Assembly: GCF_030817055.1 (NCBI RefSeq)
Contig: NZ_JAUSYV010000001.1
Location: forward strand, 1,698,001 to 1,762,000
Direction: 5' to 3'
Length of the DNA stretch: 64,000 nt
Origin: Bacillus sp. V2I10
GTDB taxonomy: Bacteria; Bacillota; Bacilli; Bacillales; Bacillaceae
Below, in pieces: positions 1 to 8,160 of this stretch. The translations under genes were made by a program, and so were the position numbers. How positions within the stretch are numbered: position 1 is the stretch's first letter; each line of letters begins with the position of its first letter. The notes below the pieces were generated by a model, which made no database searches, was not told the origin of the DNA, and saw only the letters and a list, made by a program, of their open reading frames with translations.

Positions 1-777
1 ATTGAAATCTATGAAAAATTCATGGGTGATGATCCCCGCAAGCTTCCAATGAAAATTTTCCCGGCTGTTCATTATTCTATGGGCGGACTATGGGTTGATT
101 ATGATCAAATGACGAATATCCCTGGATTATTTGCTGCAGGCGAGTGTGATTACTCGATGCATGGAGCTAACCGATTAGGTGCCAACTCATTATTGTCTGC
201 TATTTACGGCGGTATGGTTGCCGGACCAAAAGCAGTTGAATATGTGAGCGGTCTTGAAGTATCCGCTGAAGATCTCTCTTCTTCATTATTTGACGGTCAT
301 GTGAAGCAGGAAGAAGAAAAATTGCAAAATATCATGAACTTAAATGGCACTGAAAATGCTTATGTCCTTCATAAAGAGCTTGGCGAATGGATGACTGACA
401 ATGTAACGGTTGTCCGATACAACGATAAGCTTCTTAAAACAGATGAAAAAATTCAAGAGCTTCTTGAAAGATATGACAATATCAACATCAATGATACTGC
501 GAAATGGAGCAACCAGGGTGCGACGTTTACGCGTCAATTGCAAAACATGCTTCAAATGTCACGTGTTGTGACAATTGGTGCCTATAACCGCAATGAAAGC
601 CGCGGTGCTCATTACAAACCGGACTTCCCTGAACGTAATGACGAAGAATTCCTAAAAACGACAATGGCCACATTTGCCGGTCAAAAAGCTGCTCCTAAGT
701 TCCACTATGAAGAAGTGGATGTAAGCTTAATTGAACCGCGTAAACGCGACTATTCGAAGAAGAAAAAGGGGGAATAA
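1..777 (+). CDS. sdhA: Succinate dehydrogenase flavoprotein subunit, C-terminal part
   Basis: The reading frame is open from the first base, so the gene starts upstream of the window; 258 codons are visible. It is the flavoprotein of succinate dehydrogenase (succinate to fumarate, electrons passed to SdhB at the inner face of the membrane). Visible signatures are HYSMGG near the start, which carries a substrate-site His, and HGANRLGANSLL, which carries the conserved Arg and FAD-contact residues. The tail is Lys-rich (KKKKGE), as in Bacillus SdhA. It ends 3 bases before sdhB, so the two are one transcript. Identity is very secure; only the N-terminal FAD region is missing. Confidence 0.96.
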   Translation: MEIYEKFMGDDPRKLPMKIFPAVHYSMGGLWVDYDQMTNIPGLFAAGECDYSMHGANRLGANSLLSAIYGGMVAGPKAVEYVSGLEVSAEDLSSSLFDGHVKQEEEKLQNIMNLNGTENAYVLHKELGEWMTDNVTVVRYNDKLLKTDEKIQELLERYDNININDTAKWSNQGATFTRQLQNMLQMSRVVTIGAYNRNESRGAHYKPDFPERNDEEFLKTTMATFAGQKAAPKFHYEEVDVSLIEPRKRDYSKKKKGE

Positions 778-780
778 AAA

Positions 781-1545
781 ATGAACAGTGAAAAGAAAGT
801 AGTTCGTTTTATTATTACTCGCCAAGACCAGCCCGGAGCAGCCCCTTATGATGAAACGTTTGAGATTCCTTATCGTCCAAATATGAACGTGATTTCTGCT
901 TTAATGGAGATCAGACGAAATCCAGTTAACTCACAAGGGAAAGAAACAACTCCGATTACTTGGGATATGAACTGTCTCGAAGAGGTGTGCGGAGCATGTT
1001 CTATGGTGATTAACGGCAAGCCGCGGCAGTCTTGTACAGCCCTTGTTGACCAGCTCGAGCAGCCAATTCGCCTCCAGCCGATGAGAACATTTCCTGTTGT
1101 CCGCGACCTTCAGGTTGACCGCAGCAGAATGTTTGATTCCCTGAAAAAAGTAAAGGCCTGGATTCCAATTGATGGCACCTATGACTTAGGCCCTGGCCCG
1201 CGTATGCCTGAGAAAAAACGTCAGTGGGCATATGAATTATCAAAATGCATGACTTGCGGTGTCTGCTTAGAGGCTTGTCCGAATGTAAACAGCAATTCAG
1301 ATTTCATCGGCCCTGCTCCGCTTTCACAAGTCCGCTTGTTTAATGCTCACCCAACTGGAGCATTAAATAAAGCAGAACGTCTGGAATCCATTATGGGAGA
1401 CGGAGGTCTTGCCAACTGCGGAAACTCTCAGAACTGTGTGCAGTCATGTCCTAAAGGCATTCCTTTAACAACTTCAATTGCTGCACTCAACAGAGATACA
1501 ACGTTCCAGGCATTCCGTAATTTCTTCGGAAGCGATCAGGTTTAA
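781..1545 (+). CDS. sdhB: Succinate dehydrogenase iron-sulfur subunit
   Basis: This 254-residue protein carries electrons from SdhA to the membrane anchor. The N-terminal ferredoxin-like domain has the [2Fe-2S] cysteines (about C65, C70, C73, C85; CLEEVCGACS...C). The C-terminal domain has CMTCGVCLEACP (about 156-167) and NCGNSQNCVQSCPKG for the [4Fe-4S] and [3Fe-4S] clusters. The ATG follows a strong AAGGGGG binding site lying in the end of sdhA. It is the last gene of sdhCAB, and a terminator hairpin follows about 35 bases later. Confidence 0.97.
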   Translation: MNSEKKVVRFIITRQDQPGAAPYDETFEIPYRPNMNVISALMEIRRNPVNSQGKETTPITWDMNCLEEVCGACSMVINGKPRQSCTALVDQLEQPIRLQPMRTFPVVRDLQVDRSRMFDSLKKVKAWIPIDGTYDLGPGPRMPEKKRQWAYELSKCMTCGVCLEACPNVNSNSDFIGPAPLSQVRLFNAHPTGALNKAERLESIMGDGGLANCGNSQNCVQSCPKGIPLTTSIAALNRDTTFQAFRNFFGSDQV

Positions 1546-1580
1546 AACACAGATATCCATTTTGAAATCATTTATTAAGA

Positions 1581-1616
1581 AAACACCTCTTCCTTTCGAT
1601 GAAGAGGTGTTTTTTC
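1581..1616 (+). terminator. Intrinsic terminator of the sdh operon
   Basis: An 11-bp perfect stem (AACACCTCTTC / GAAGAGGTGTT) with an 8-base loop is followed by a run of T. Confidence 0.9.
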
Positions 1617-1643
1617 ACTTAAAGCAGAAATGAGGAAACAATC

Positions 1644-2111
1644 ATGAAACAAATCTCTTACATAGAGCTGCCTTTTCAGGAATGGAAAGATTCTTTTTCT
1701 TTTTACTTACCGATAAAAGTGCGTTTTTCCGAAACAGATATGTTTGGACATATGAACAATACGGCGCCAATTTCATATTTTGAAGAAGCGCGGATTGAGT
1801 TCCTTAAGCACGCAGGAATTATGGAAAACTGGCTGAAAAAAGACGGGGAGCTGATTCCTGTCGTTGCAGATATTCATTGTGATTACGTGAAACAGGTCTT
1901 TTTTGATGAGAAAATCCGCCTTTATGTAAAAGTGGCATCTATCGGAAATTCATCGATGGATCTGCATTATTGTGCTGTGAATGAAAAAAATGAAGTTTGC
2001 TTTACAGGACGAGGCACCGTTGTGCAAATATCTAAATACAATGGAAAAAGTGTACCCTTTCTGGAAGTGGAGAAAAAGATCCTTACTCAGTCTGCCATAT
2101 TTGCCACTTGA
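1644..2111 (+). CDS. ysmA: Acyl-CoA thioesterase, hotdog fold (YsmA-like)
   Basis: A 155-residue single-domain hotdog thioesterase of the 4-hydroxybenzoyl-CoA thioesterase family. The N-terminal stretch VRFSETDMFGHMNN contains the Asp and the HMNN segment typical of the active site. It lies between sdhB and gerE as B. subtilis ysmA does. A GAGGAAA site precedes the ATG. The substrate cannot be told from the sequence. Confidence 0.85.
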   Translation: MKQISYIELPFQEWKDSFSFYLPIKVRFSETDMFGHMNNTAPISYFEEARIEFLKHAGIMENWLKKDGELIPVVADIHCDYVKQVFFDEKIRLYVKVASIGNSSMDLHYCAVNEKNEVCFTGRGTVVQISKYNGKSVPFLEVEKKILTQSAIFAT

Positions 2112-2153
2112 AAAATAGACACGGAATTTCTTGCTTTCATCTAAGATTCCTGT

Positions 2154-2182
2154 CACCGCCATTACAGTGTGCACATACTATA
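2154..2182 (+). promoter_or_regulatory. Sigma-K type promoter of gerE
   Basis: CACC (-35, 2154-2157), a 16-base gap and CATACTATA (-10, 2174-2182) match the sigma-K consensus (mACm, N15-17, CATAnnnTA) completely. The known sigma-K control of gerE in B. subtilis agrees. Confidence 0.82.
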
Positions 2183-2245
2183 TGTTGACTAATCTTATAC
2201 CCATTCGTTAGATCGGCTCGCACCTAGCAAGGAGGGTTACAATTC

Positions 2246-2470
2246 TTGAAAGAGAAAGAGTTTCAATCAAAGCCATTACTCACGAAAAGAGAGAGAGAAG
2301 TATTCGAATTATTAGTTCAAGACAAAACAACGAAAGAAATAGCGGGCGAGCTCTTTATTAGTGAAAAGACAGTTCGGAACCATATTTCCAATGCGATGCA
2401 AAAGCTTGGTGTTAAGGGGAGATCACAAGCTGTTGTTGAGCTCCTTCGTATGGGTGAACTTGAGCTCTAA
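2246..2470 (+). CDS. gerE: Late mother-cell transcription regulator GerE
   Basis: This 74-residue protein is almost only a LuxR/FixJ-type helix-turn-helix domain (LTKREREVFELL ... TTKEIAGELFISEKTVRNHI). It is nearly identical to B. subtilis GerE as I know it. GerE adjusts sigma-K dependent coat gene expression in the mother cell late in sporulation. The start is TTG at 2246, 8 bases after a strong GGAGGG site. A consensus sigma-K promoter lies just upstream. Identity is very secure. Confidence 0.97.
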   Translation: MKEKEFQSKPLLTKREREVFELLVQDKTTKEIAGELFISEKTVRNHISNAMQKLGVKGRSQAVVELLRMGELEL

Positions 2471-2475
2471 TACGT

Positions 2476-2516
2476 ACCGGCTGACCTTGATTTTAAGGGT
2501 AGCCGGTTATTATTTC
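2476..2516 (+). terminator. Probable terminator after gerE
   Basis: ACCGGCT (2476-2482) pairs with AGCCGGT (2501-2507), with a possible inner CCTT/AAGG pairing, followed by a T-rich stretch broken by A. Confidence 0.6.
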
Positions 2517-2694
2517 TGTGCAGAAAAAGCGGGGCTGCGCTAATCTGACTATGCTTTTTCTTATTTTTCATATCGGTCAGCTAAAATATGAAACTTGCAA
2601 TTTTTCATAAAAACATAGAAAATAGATATGATACGCACATTCCTACTGTTAAGTTTCATTCTGTGCGGTCAGATTGAATGAGTGAGGGTTGCTG

Positions 2695-3147
2695 ATGACA
2701 GTTCATAATGATGTATTAAGTGATAAAATGGTAGCTGATATGGAGAAATCCCTAAGGCATATTTCTGTTATGGTCAAACAGAAGGGCAGGGAGATTCTTA
2801 ATCAATTTCCGATTACACCGCCTCAATTCGTAGCGCTGCAATGGCTTTCAGAACATGGCGACATGACAGTCGGTGAATTATCTAATAAAATGTACCTTGC
2901 ATGCAGCACCACAACAGATCTTGTTGACCGAATGGAGAAAAACAAACTGGTAGTAAGGATTAAAGACCCAAATGACCGAAGAGTTGTGAGGGTGCATCTT
3001 CTTGAAGAAGGGCAGCGCATCATTGAAGAAGTTATACAAAAGCGTCAACAATACTTAAAGAATGTAATCAAAAATTATGATATGCAGGAAATTATCCAGC
3101 TTGAAAGCTCATTAATGAAATTACATCTAGAAATGAGAGAAGAATGA
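2695..3147 (+). CDS. ysmB: MarR family transcriptional regulator (YsmB-like)
   Basis: About 150 residues with a winged-helix MarR core: FVALQWLSEHGDMTVGELSNKMYLACSTTTDLVDRMEKNKLVVRIKDP followed by the wing DRRVVRVHLLEEG. The ATG at 2695 is chosen over the TTG at 2689 because GAGGG ends directly against the TTG but is well spaced from the ATG. It lies 9 bases before racE and is probably cotranscribed with it, as in B. subtilis. The ligand and targets are unknown. Confidence 0.85.
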   Translation: MTVHNDVLSDKMVADMEKSLRHISVMVKQKGREILNQFPITPPQFVALQWLSEHGDMTVGELSNKMYLACSTTTDLVDRMEKNKLVVRIKDPNDRRVVRVHLLEEGQRIIEEVIQKRQQYLKNVIKNYDMQEIIQLESSLMKLHLEMREE

Positions 3148-3156
3148 GGCGATTTT

Positions 3157-3954
3157 TTGAACAGAGCAATTGGCGTCATTGATTCCGGTGTCGGCGGACT
3201 GACCGTTGCACGCGAAATCATGAGGCAGTTACCAAACGAAGACATCATCTACTTAGGTGATACGGCAAGATGTCCATATGGACCGAGACCGCAGGAAGAG
3301 GTGCGCTCATTTACTTGGCAAATGACGAATTATCTCTTATCAAATCATCATATAAAAATGCTTGTGATAGCCTGCAATACGGCAACAGCGATCGCTTTGC
3401 AGGAAATCCAGGAAGAACTTGATATCCCCGTAGTAGGGGTCGTTTTCCCTGGGGCCAGAACAGCGATTAAAGTCACCAGAAATAATCATATCGGTGTAAT
3501 CGGAACTGTTAATACAGTTGCAAGCCGTGCATATGAGAAGGCTCTTAAAACGATTAAGAAGACAGTTGAAGTTGAGAGCTTGGCATGTCCGGCATTCGTG
3601 CCGCTTGTAGAAAGCGGAGATTACGAAAATGATTATGCCGTATCCATCGTACGGGAATCTCTTTTTCCTTTAAAAGATCAGCCGATTGATACGCTGATCC
3701 TGGGATGTACACATTATCCAGTCTTAAAGACGTTAATTGAGGATTATATGGGTCCCAAGGTGAAAATTATCAGCTCGGGTGATGAAACAGCCCGTGAAGT
3801 CAGTACAATCCTGTCTTATAAAGATGCTTTAAATGAGACACAGGAAGAGAATCATCATTTATTTTTAACGACAGGATCACAGGAGCTTTTTCAGAGAATT
3901 GCTTCTCAATTGTTTGAGCAGCCAGTTGAAAATGTTAAATCCATTACCCTATAA
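3157..3954 (+). CDS. racE: Glutamate racemase
   Basis: This 265-residue cytoplasmic enzyme converts L-glutamate to D-glutamate for peptidoglycan. Family motifs are present: DSGVGGLTVA near the N-terminus, DTARCPYGPR, ACNTATA with the first catalytic Cys, and GCTHYPVL with the second. The start is a TTG at 3157 after a GAGG site. It is followed by a clear terminator. Length and motifs are those of RacE/MurI. Confidence 0.96.
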   Translation: MNRAIGVIDSGVGGLTVAREIMRQLPNEDIIYLGDTARCPYGPRPQEEVRSFTWQMTNYLLSNHHIKMLVIACNTATAIALQEIQEELDIPVVGVVFPGARTAIKVTRNNHIGVIGTVNTVASRAYEKALKTIKKTVEVESLACPAFVPLVESGDYENDYAVSIVRESLFPLKDQPIDTLILGCTHYPVLKTLIEDYMGPKVKIISSGDETAREVSTILSYKDALNETQEENHHLFLTTGSQELFQRIASQLFEQPVENVKSITL

Positions 3955-3956
3955 AA

Positions 3957-3987
3957 AAGAGGAGCCGATCGCGGTTCCTCTTTTTTT
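3957..3987 (+). terminator. Terminator after racE
   Basis: An 11-bp stem with one G-U pair (AAGAGGAGCCG / CGGTTCCTCTT), a 4-base loop and a T7 run starting at the racE stop codon. Confidence 0.9.
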
Positions 3988-4342
3988 CGTTCCGGCTATT
4001 GTGAAGTGACCGCGGATACAGCAGCTCTCTGATTGTCAGCTGATCTTTTCTGCTAAGCTCACTATTAGCTGGTCCTGCTTTTATTGCCCTGAATAACTCT
4101 TATGTAAGGCAGCCGAGGGAGATGGCCGTATAGCGGATAGCTAATAAACTCCTCAAAATGACTGTAAGAAACAGGATAACGGCTTCACTAATTGACGATC
4201 AAGCATAATCCGAAATATGAAGCCGGTCCTCTTTTACTTGGATGAACGATTTTTGCCTGTACAAAAATACTTTTCAAAATCGGTCTAATTCAATAAACAG
4301 CTCGTATACATAGTAGTACAAACTGCCTTAGGAGGGAATTGT
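3988..4342 (+). other. Intergenic region before gerM, no gene seen
   Basis: These 355 bases hold no convincing reading frame or RNA. A TATACATA near 4300 with an upstream TCTAATT loosely resembles a sigma-E promoter, which would fit gerM, but the match is too poor to call. An AGGAGGG ribosome binding site for gerM closes the region. Confidence 0.5.
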
Positions 4343-5428
4343 ATGTCTCAAAATAGAAACATGAAGATTGCTGCTACTGTTGTAACATCGACGCTGCTCT
4401 TGTCAGGATGCGGATTATTCGGCGGGGAAAAAGCAAAGGAAATTGATCCTCCGCAAGATGTTTCATATGTTGAAGATGCAGATAAAGGGAATGAAGAAAC
4501 TTTAAAAGAAGAAAAAACAACAGCAGAAGGTGAAAAAGGTGAAGAGTCGGCTCAAACCTATTCTAGGCAGTTATATTTGATTGACAGCAACGGGCTTGTT
4601 GTCGCCCAGACATTTGATTTGCCTAAGGAAGAAGGCGTAGCCAAGCAAGTGCTTGAATACCTTGTAGAGGGCGGGCCTGTCAGCAATATCCTTCCTGATG
4701 GCTTCAGAGCCGTTATCCCGCAGGATACTCAAGTGGGTGTGAATGTTAAAGATGGTACAGCCATCGTAGATTTCTCTAAGGAGTTTAAAAACTATCAAGC
4801 TGAAGATGAATTGAAAATTCTTCAATCGATTACATGGACATTGACTCAGTTCGATTCTGTGAAAACAGTCAAAATTATGATTAACGGTCATGAACAAAAT
4901 GAAATGCCTGTCGGAGGCACTCCGATCAGCAGCGAGCTGAGCCGAGCTGACGGCATTAATCTTGATACAGCGGGCGTAATGGATATTACGGATACAAAAC
5001 CTCTGACGGTTTACTATACAGCTCAGCATAATGATCAGACCTACTATGTACCTGTTACAACACGAATCAGCAATGACGAAGAGGATCCAATTGCAGCAGT
5101 GGTGAAAAAATTAACTGAGGAACCTTCCATCTCACGTGCATTGTTAACCGATTTGGAGCAGGATGTGAAGCTGCTTGAAGAGCCTAAGCTTGAAGATGGC
5201 ACTGTAACTCTTAATTTTAACGAATCTATCTATGGAAGTGCAGATGGAGAGGAAAAAATGGTTTCGACACATGTTCTGAATTCTCTTGTTTTATCACTGA
5301 CAGAACAGCCTGGAATCGAAAATGTCGTTTTGACCGTTGATGGGAAAGCCGAGCTTGTTAATGAAGAAGGCAAAAAGATCACAGAACCTGTCTCCCGTCC
5401 AGTCAAAGTGAACACAGGTAGTTTTTAA
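4343..5428 (+). CDS. gerM: Germination/sporulation lipoprotein GerM
   Basis: A 361-residue exported lipoprotein. The N-terminus has a short hydrophobic stretch ending in the lipobox LLSGCG, so Cys23 is the likely lipidated residue. An acidic linker (about 30-80) is followed by two GerMN domains (about 80-195 and 210-345), each with the V..D.S/N-type strands. In B. subtilis GerM helps the SpoIIIA-SpoIIQ channel and germination. A strong AGGAGGG site precedes the ATG. It occupies the conserved slot between racE and rph. Confidence 0.94.
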   Translation: MSQNRNMKIAATVVTSTLLLSGCGLFGGEKAKEIDPPQDVSYVEDADKGNEETLKEEKTTAEGEKGEESAQTYSRQLYLIDSNGLVVAQTFDLPKEEGVAKQVLEYLVEGGPVSNILPDGFRAVIPQDTQVGVNVKDGTAIVDFSKEFKNYQAEDELKILQSITWTLTQFDSVKTVKIMINGHEQNEMPVGGTPISSELSRADGINLDTAGVMDITDTKPLTVYYTAQHNDQTYYVPVTTRISNDEEDPIAAVVKKLTEEPSISRALLTDLEQDVKLLEEPKLEDGTVTLNFNESIYGSADGEEKMVSTHVLNSLVLSLTEQPGIENVVLTVDGKAELVNEEGKKITEPVSRPVKVNTGSF

Positions 5429-5547
5429 TCGCTGATTTTTGATATACTATATAGAGAAACTAAGAGGTGGTCATAAGCGCTGCCTCTTCTTTATCGTTTA
5501 TACATAAGACAAAAGCTTAGGTCAGCAATAGGATTGATCGGAGGAAT

Positions 5548-6309
5548 ATGATGAGACATGATGGACGCAAACAAGATGAATTAAGACGAGTTGAAATTCT
5601 GACAGATTATGTGAAGCACCCTGAGGGTTCAGTGTTAATCAGTGTTGGTGATACAAAGGTGATCTGCAATGCAAGCATTGAAGATCGCGTGCCTCCATTT
5701 ATGCGGGGAGAAGGTAAGGGATGGATCACAGCGGAATATTCAATGCTGCCGCGTGCTACTGAACAGAGGACGATCAGAGAATCGTCCAAAGGTAAAATTA
5801 CTGGCCGTACAATGGAAATTCAGCGCTTGATCGGACGAGCTCTGCGGGCGGTTGTTGATCTTGAAAAGTTAGGGGAACGCACAATCTGGATTGATTGTGA
5901 TGTGATACAGGCAGATGGCGGGACCCGCACAGCTTCCATCACCGGAGCTTTTGTCGCTATGACAATAGCACTTGGAAAGCTGATGTCTCAAAAAAAATTA
6001 AGCACGCTGCCAATCACGGATTTCCTGGCTGCGACATCAGTCGGAATGGATTCAAAGCTTGGAGAGATCTTAGATTTAAACTATATTGAGGATTCATCTG
6101 CAGAAGTGGATATGAATGTCATCATGACTTCTTCCGGAAAATTCGTTGAGCTTCAGGGAACTGGAGAAGAAGCGACTTTTTCAAGAGAAGAACTGAATGA
6201 ATTGCTTGATTTAGCTGAAAAAGGAATAAACTCGTTAATTTCTATTCAAATGGAGGCCCTTGGAGATTTAGCTCTAAAAATCATCGATCAAAAAGATGGA
6301 AAGGGATGA
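5548..6309 (+). CDS. rph: Ribonuclease PH
   Basis: A phosphorolytic 3' exoribonuclease that trims tRNA 3' ends, about 253 residues. Core motifs include MRHDGR near the start, the GEGKGWITAEYSMLPRAT segment, and CDVIQADGGTRTASITGA. The phosphate-binding and catalytic regions look intact. Two adjacent ATGs (5548 and 5551) follow GGAGG; family proteins begin MRHDGR, so 5551 may be the true start. It is followed 6 bases later by the XTP pyrophosphatase gene, with which it forms an operon. Confidence 0.96.
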   Translation: MMRHDGRKQDELRRVEILTDYVKHPEGSVLISVGDTKVICNASIEDRVPPFMRGEGKGWITAEYSMLPRATEQRTIRESSKGKITGRTMEIQRLIGRALRAVVDLEKLGERTIWIDCDVIQADGGTRTASITGAFVAMTIALGKLMSQKKLSTLPITDFLAATSVGMDSKLGEILDLNYIEDSSAEVDMNVIMTSSGKFVELQGTGEEATFSREELNELLDLAEKGINSLISIQMEALGDLALKIIDQKDGKG

Positions 6310-6315
6310 ATCATT

Positions 6316-6903
6316 ATGAAGGAAGTTATTATTGCAACGAAAAATGCAGGCAAATTAATTGAATTTCAATCAATCTTATCTCAGTATGATCTAAAGGCCA
6401 TTTCATTACTGGACCTTGAAGATTCGCCAGAAGTTGAAGAAACTGGTTCAACGTTTGAGGAAAATGCCGTTTTAAAAGCGGAGGCAATTTCAAAGCTTTA
6501 CGGAAAAATGGCCATTGCGGATGATTCCGGACTATCAGTAGATTATCTTGGCGGTGAACCTGGGGTTTATTCAGCACGCTATGCAGGAGCTGAGAAAAGT
6601 GATGCAGCCAATATCGAAAAAGTGCTTCAGCAGCTGAAGGGTGTTTCAAAGGAAGAACGGAATGCAAGATTCCGGTGTGCTCTGGCACTTTCTGAACCTG
6701 GCCGTGAAACCGTCACAGTAGAAGGTTCAGTTGAGGGCTATATTACAGAGGAGCCTATTGGCGGGAATGGATTCGGATACGATCCCATTTTCTTAGTGAA
6801 AGATAAAGCAAAAACGATGGCGCAATTAACAAAGGATGAGAAAAATAAAATCAGCCATCGCGCAGTTGCGCTGCAAAAGCTTGCAAAACTGCTTAAAGCC
6901 TGA
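6316..6903 (+). CDS. ysnA: XTP/dITP diphosphatase (non-canonical purine NTP pyrophosphatase)
   Basis: A 195-residue RdgB/HAM1 family enzyme that removes dITP and XTP from the nucleotide pool. Signatures seen are IATKNAGKLIEF at the N-terminus (nucleotide binding), FEENAVLKAE, the ADDSGLSVDYLGGEPGVYSARYAG block, and GGNGFGYDPIF and SHRAVALQKL near the end. It sits between rph and the phosphoesterase gene, as in B. subtilis. Confidence 0.95.
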   Translation: MKEVIIATKNAGKLIEFQSILSQYDLKAISLLDLEDSPEVEETGSTFEENAVLKAEAISKLYGKMAIADDSGLSVDYLGGEPGVYSARYAGAEKSDAANIEKVLQQLKGVSKEERNARFRCALALSEPGRETVTVEGSVEGYITEEPIGGNGFGYDPIFLVKDKAKTMAQLTKDEKNKISHRAVALQKLAKLLKA

Positions 6904-6921
6904 CGATGGGGAGTTTTAAAC

Positions 6922-7440
6922 GTGAAAGTTTTAATTATCAGTGACAGCCATGGCTTAACGGATGAGCTTCAGGAGATCAGAAAACGCCATGAAGGGGAAA
7001 CAGAAGCGATGTTTCATTGCGGGGATTCTGAACTTGAGGCAGATCATCCTGCCATGCAGGGGTATGCTTCTGTACGCGGAAACTGTGATTTTGAAGCAAG
7101 GTTTGCAAATGAAGTCATTGAAGATGTGGAAGGATATCGATTTTTTGTCGCTCATGGCCATATGCACAATGTAAAGTCGACTCTTATAAATTTGAAGTAC
7201 AGTGCTGTTCTGCATGGCGCGAAGATTGTCTGTTTTGGTCACTCGCATTTGGCGGGAGCGGAATATGTCGATCATATCCTCTTCATTAACCCTGGCAGTA
7301 TTAGACTTCCGCGGATGCGAACTGAAAAAACATATGTTATATTAGAAATACAAAATCATTCTGCACAAGTTACCTTTTTTGAGATGGACGGATCTCCTGT
7401 ATCCGGCCTCTCACAAAGGTTTGAGCTGGCTTCATCATGA
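6922..7440 (+). CDS. ysnB: Calcineurin-like phosphoesterase (YsnB/MJ0936-like)
   Basis: A 172-residue metallophosphoesterase of the YfcE/MJ0936 type. The metal-binding motifs are in order: SDSHG, HCGDSE, VRGNCD, VAHGHMH and CFGHSH. The start is GTG at 6922. It closes the rph group and ends against a hairpin. Relatives are phosphodiesterases on small model substrates; the natural substrate here is unknown. Confidence 0.9.
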   Translation: MKVLIISDSHGLTDELQEIRKRHEGETEAMFHCGDSELEADHPAMQGYASVRGNCDFEARFANEVIEDVEGYRFFVAHGHMHNVKSTLINLKYSAVLHGAKIVCFGHSHLAGAEYVDHILFINPGSIRLPRMRTEKTYVILEIQNHSAQVTFFEMDGSPVSGLSQRFELASS

Positions 7441-7470
7441 AAGAGGGATTTTCCCCCCTCTTTCATAAAA
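7438..7470 (+). terminator. Hairpin after ysnB, probable terminator
   Basis: TGAAAGAGGG pairs with CCCTCTTTCA starting in the ysnB stop codon. The following sequence is only A/T-rich, not a clean T run. Confidence 0.6.
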
Positions 7471-7485
7471 TTTTAGAAAAAGTTA

Positions 7486-7514
7486 TTGACTTTTAATCTG
7501 ATGGAGCATATAAT
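7486..7514 (+). promoter_or_regulatory. Sigma-A promoter of tRNA-Arg
   Basis: TTGACT, 17 bases, TATAAT, 45 bases upstream of the tRNA. Confidence 0.85.
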
Positions 7515-7559
7515 AAAAAATGTCGCTGATACGTAATCAACGATGTTAACAAAAAACAT

Positions 7560-7635
7560 GTCCCAGTAGCTCAGTGGATAGAGCAACGGCCTTCTAAGCC
7601 GTTGGTCGGGAGTTCGAATCTCTCCTGGGACGCCA
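7560..7635 (+). tRNA. tRNA-Arg (anticodon UCU)
   Basis: A full cloverleaf reads directly: acceptor GTCCCAG/CTGGGAC, D arm GCTC...GAGC, anticodon arm ACGGC-CTTCTAA-GCCGT with anticodon TCT, T arm GGGAG-TTCGAAT-CTCTC (one G-U-tolerant position), and an encoded CCA end. It reads AGA codons. It is a single-gene unit with its own promoter and terminator. Confidence 0.97.
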
Positions 7636-7649
7636 TACTTTATACATAC

Positions 7650-7684
7650 AACTTCTTTCGGGTTTATCGAAAGAAGTTTTTTTG
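7650..7684 (+). terminator. Terminator after tRNA-Arg
   Basis: An 11-bp perfect stem (AACTTCTTTCG / CGAAAGAAGTT) with a 7-base loop and T7. Confidence 0.92.
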
Positions 7685-7996
7685 TTGATTTTAAAAACCT
7701 AATCGATCAAAAAAAGTTTGTTATATTCAGGCAGGCTGAAAATCGCTTTTCATATCCTTTTTTTTCTAACAAATTTCATTCTGGGTATGATAAAAAATTC
7801 TATAAAAAATAAGTTCAAAACATTTTTTTCTCCCCTATTTACCCCTTATAAAATCAGCCAAAACCTTGTCAGACAATCTCACAGAAAAAAACTTTAAAAA
7901 AACTTCAAAAAATTGAATTTCCTTTTATGACAGGCATGTAAGCGTATACAAATTCACAAACAAATCGAAATTATCTAACAATTCGAAAAAAGACTG

Positions 7997-8025
7997 TTGA
8001 CACCGCTATTTAATGGGCGTAATAT
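7997..8025 (+). promoter_or_regulatory. Sigma-A promoter of ilvE (and probably the ilv-leu operon)
   Basis: A perfect TTGACA, a 17-base spacer and TAATAT, 136 bases before the ilvE start. The AT-rich 300 bases upstream hold no gene. Confidence 0.85.
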
Positions 8026-8044
8026 AGGCTCAAATATAAGTTAC

Positions 8045-8102
8045 ATGAACATGTGAGGTTCATTTAAAAGAGTCCATAACAATCGTTATACGGATTTTTT
8101 TT
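8045..8102 (+). promoter_or_regulatory. ilvE leader with attenuator-like hairpins
   Basis: Just after the promoter a hairpin ATGAAC/GTTCAT (8045-8063) is followed by TCCATAAC pairing with GTTAT-AC-GGA (8073-8094), then T8 (8095-8102). The second has the form of an intrinsic terminator lying between promoter and gene. No T-box motif is seen, so if this is an attenuator the signal is not obvious. Confidence 0.5.
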
Positions 8103-8160
8103 ACACACTAGAATTCAACTGATTAACGCGTTTAGACTTTAAAAGAAAGGTGTGCTCTTT

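Noticed and set aside
7685..7996. A CodY box upstream of ilvE
   Set aside because: AT-rich stretches give partial matches everywhere; none is close enough to the 15-base consensus to be claimed.
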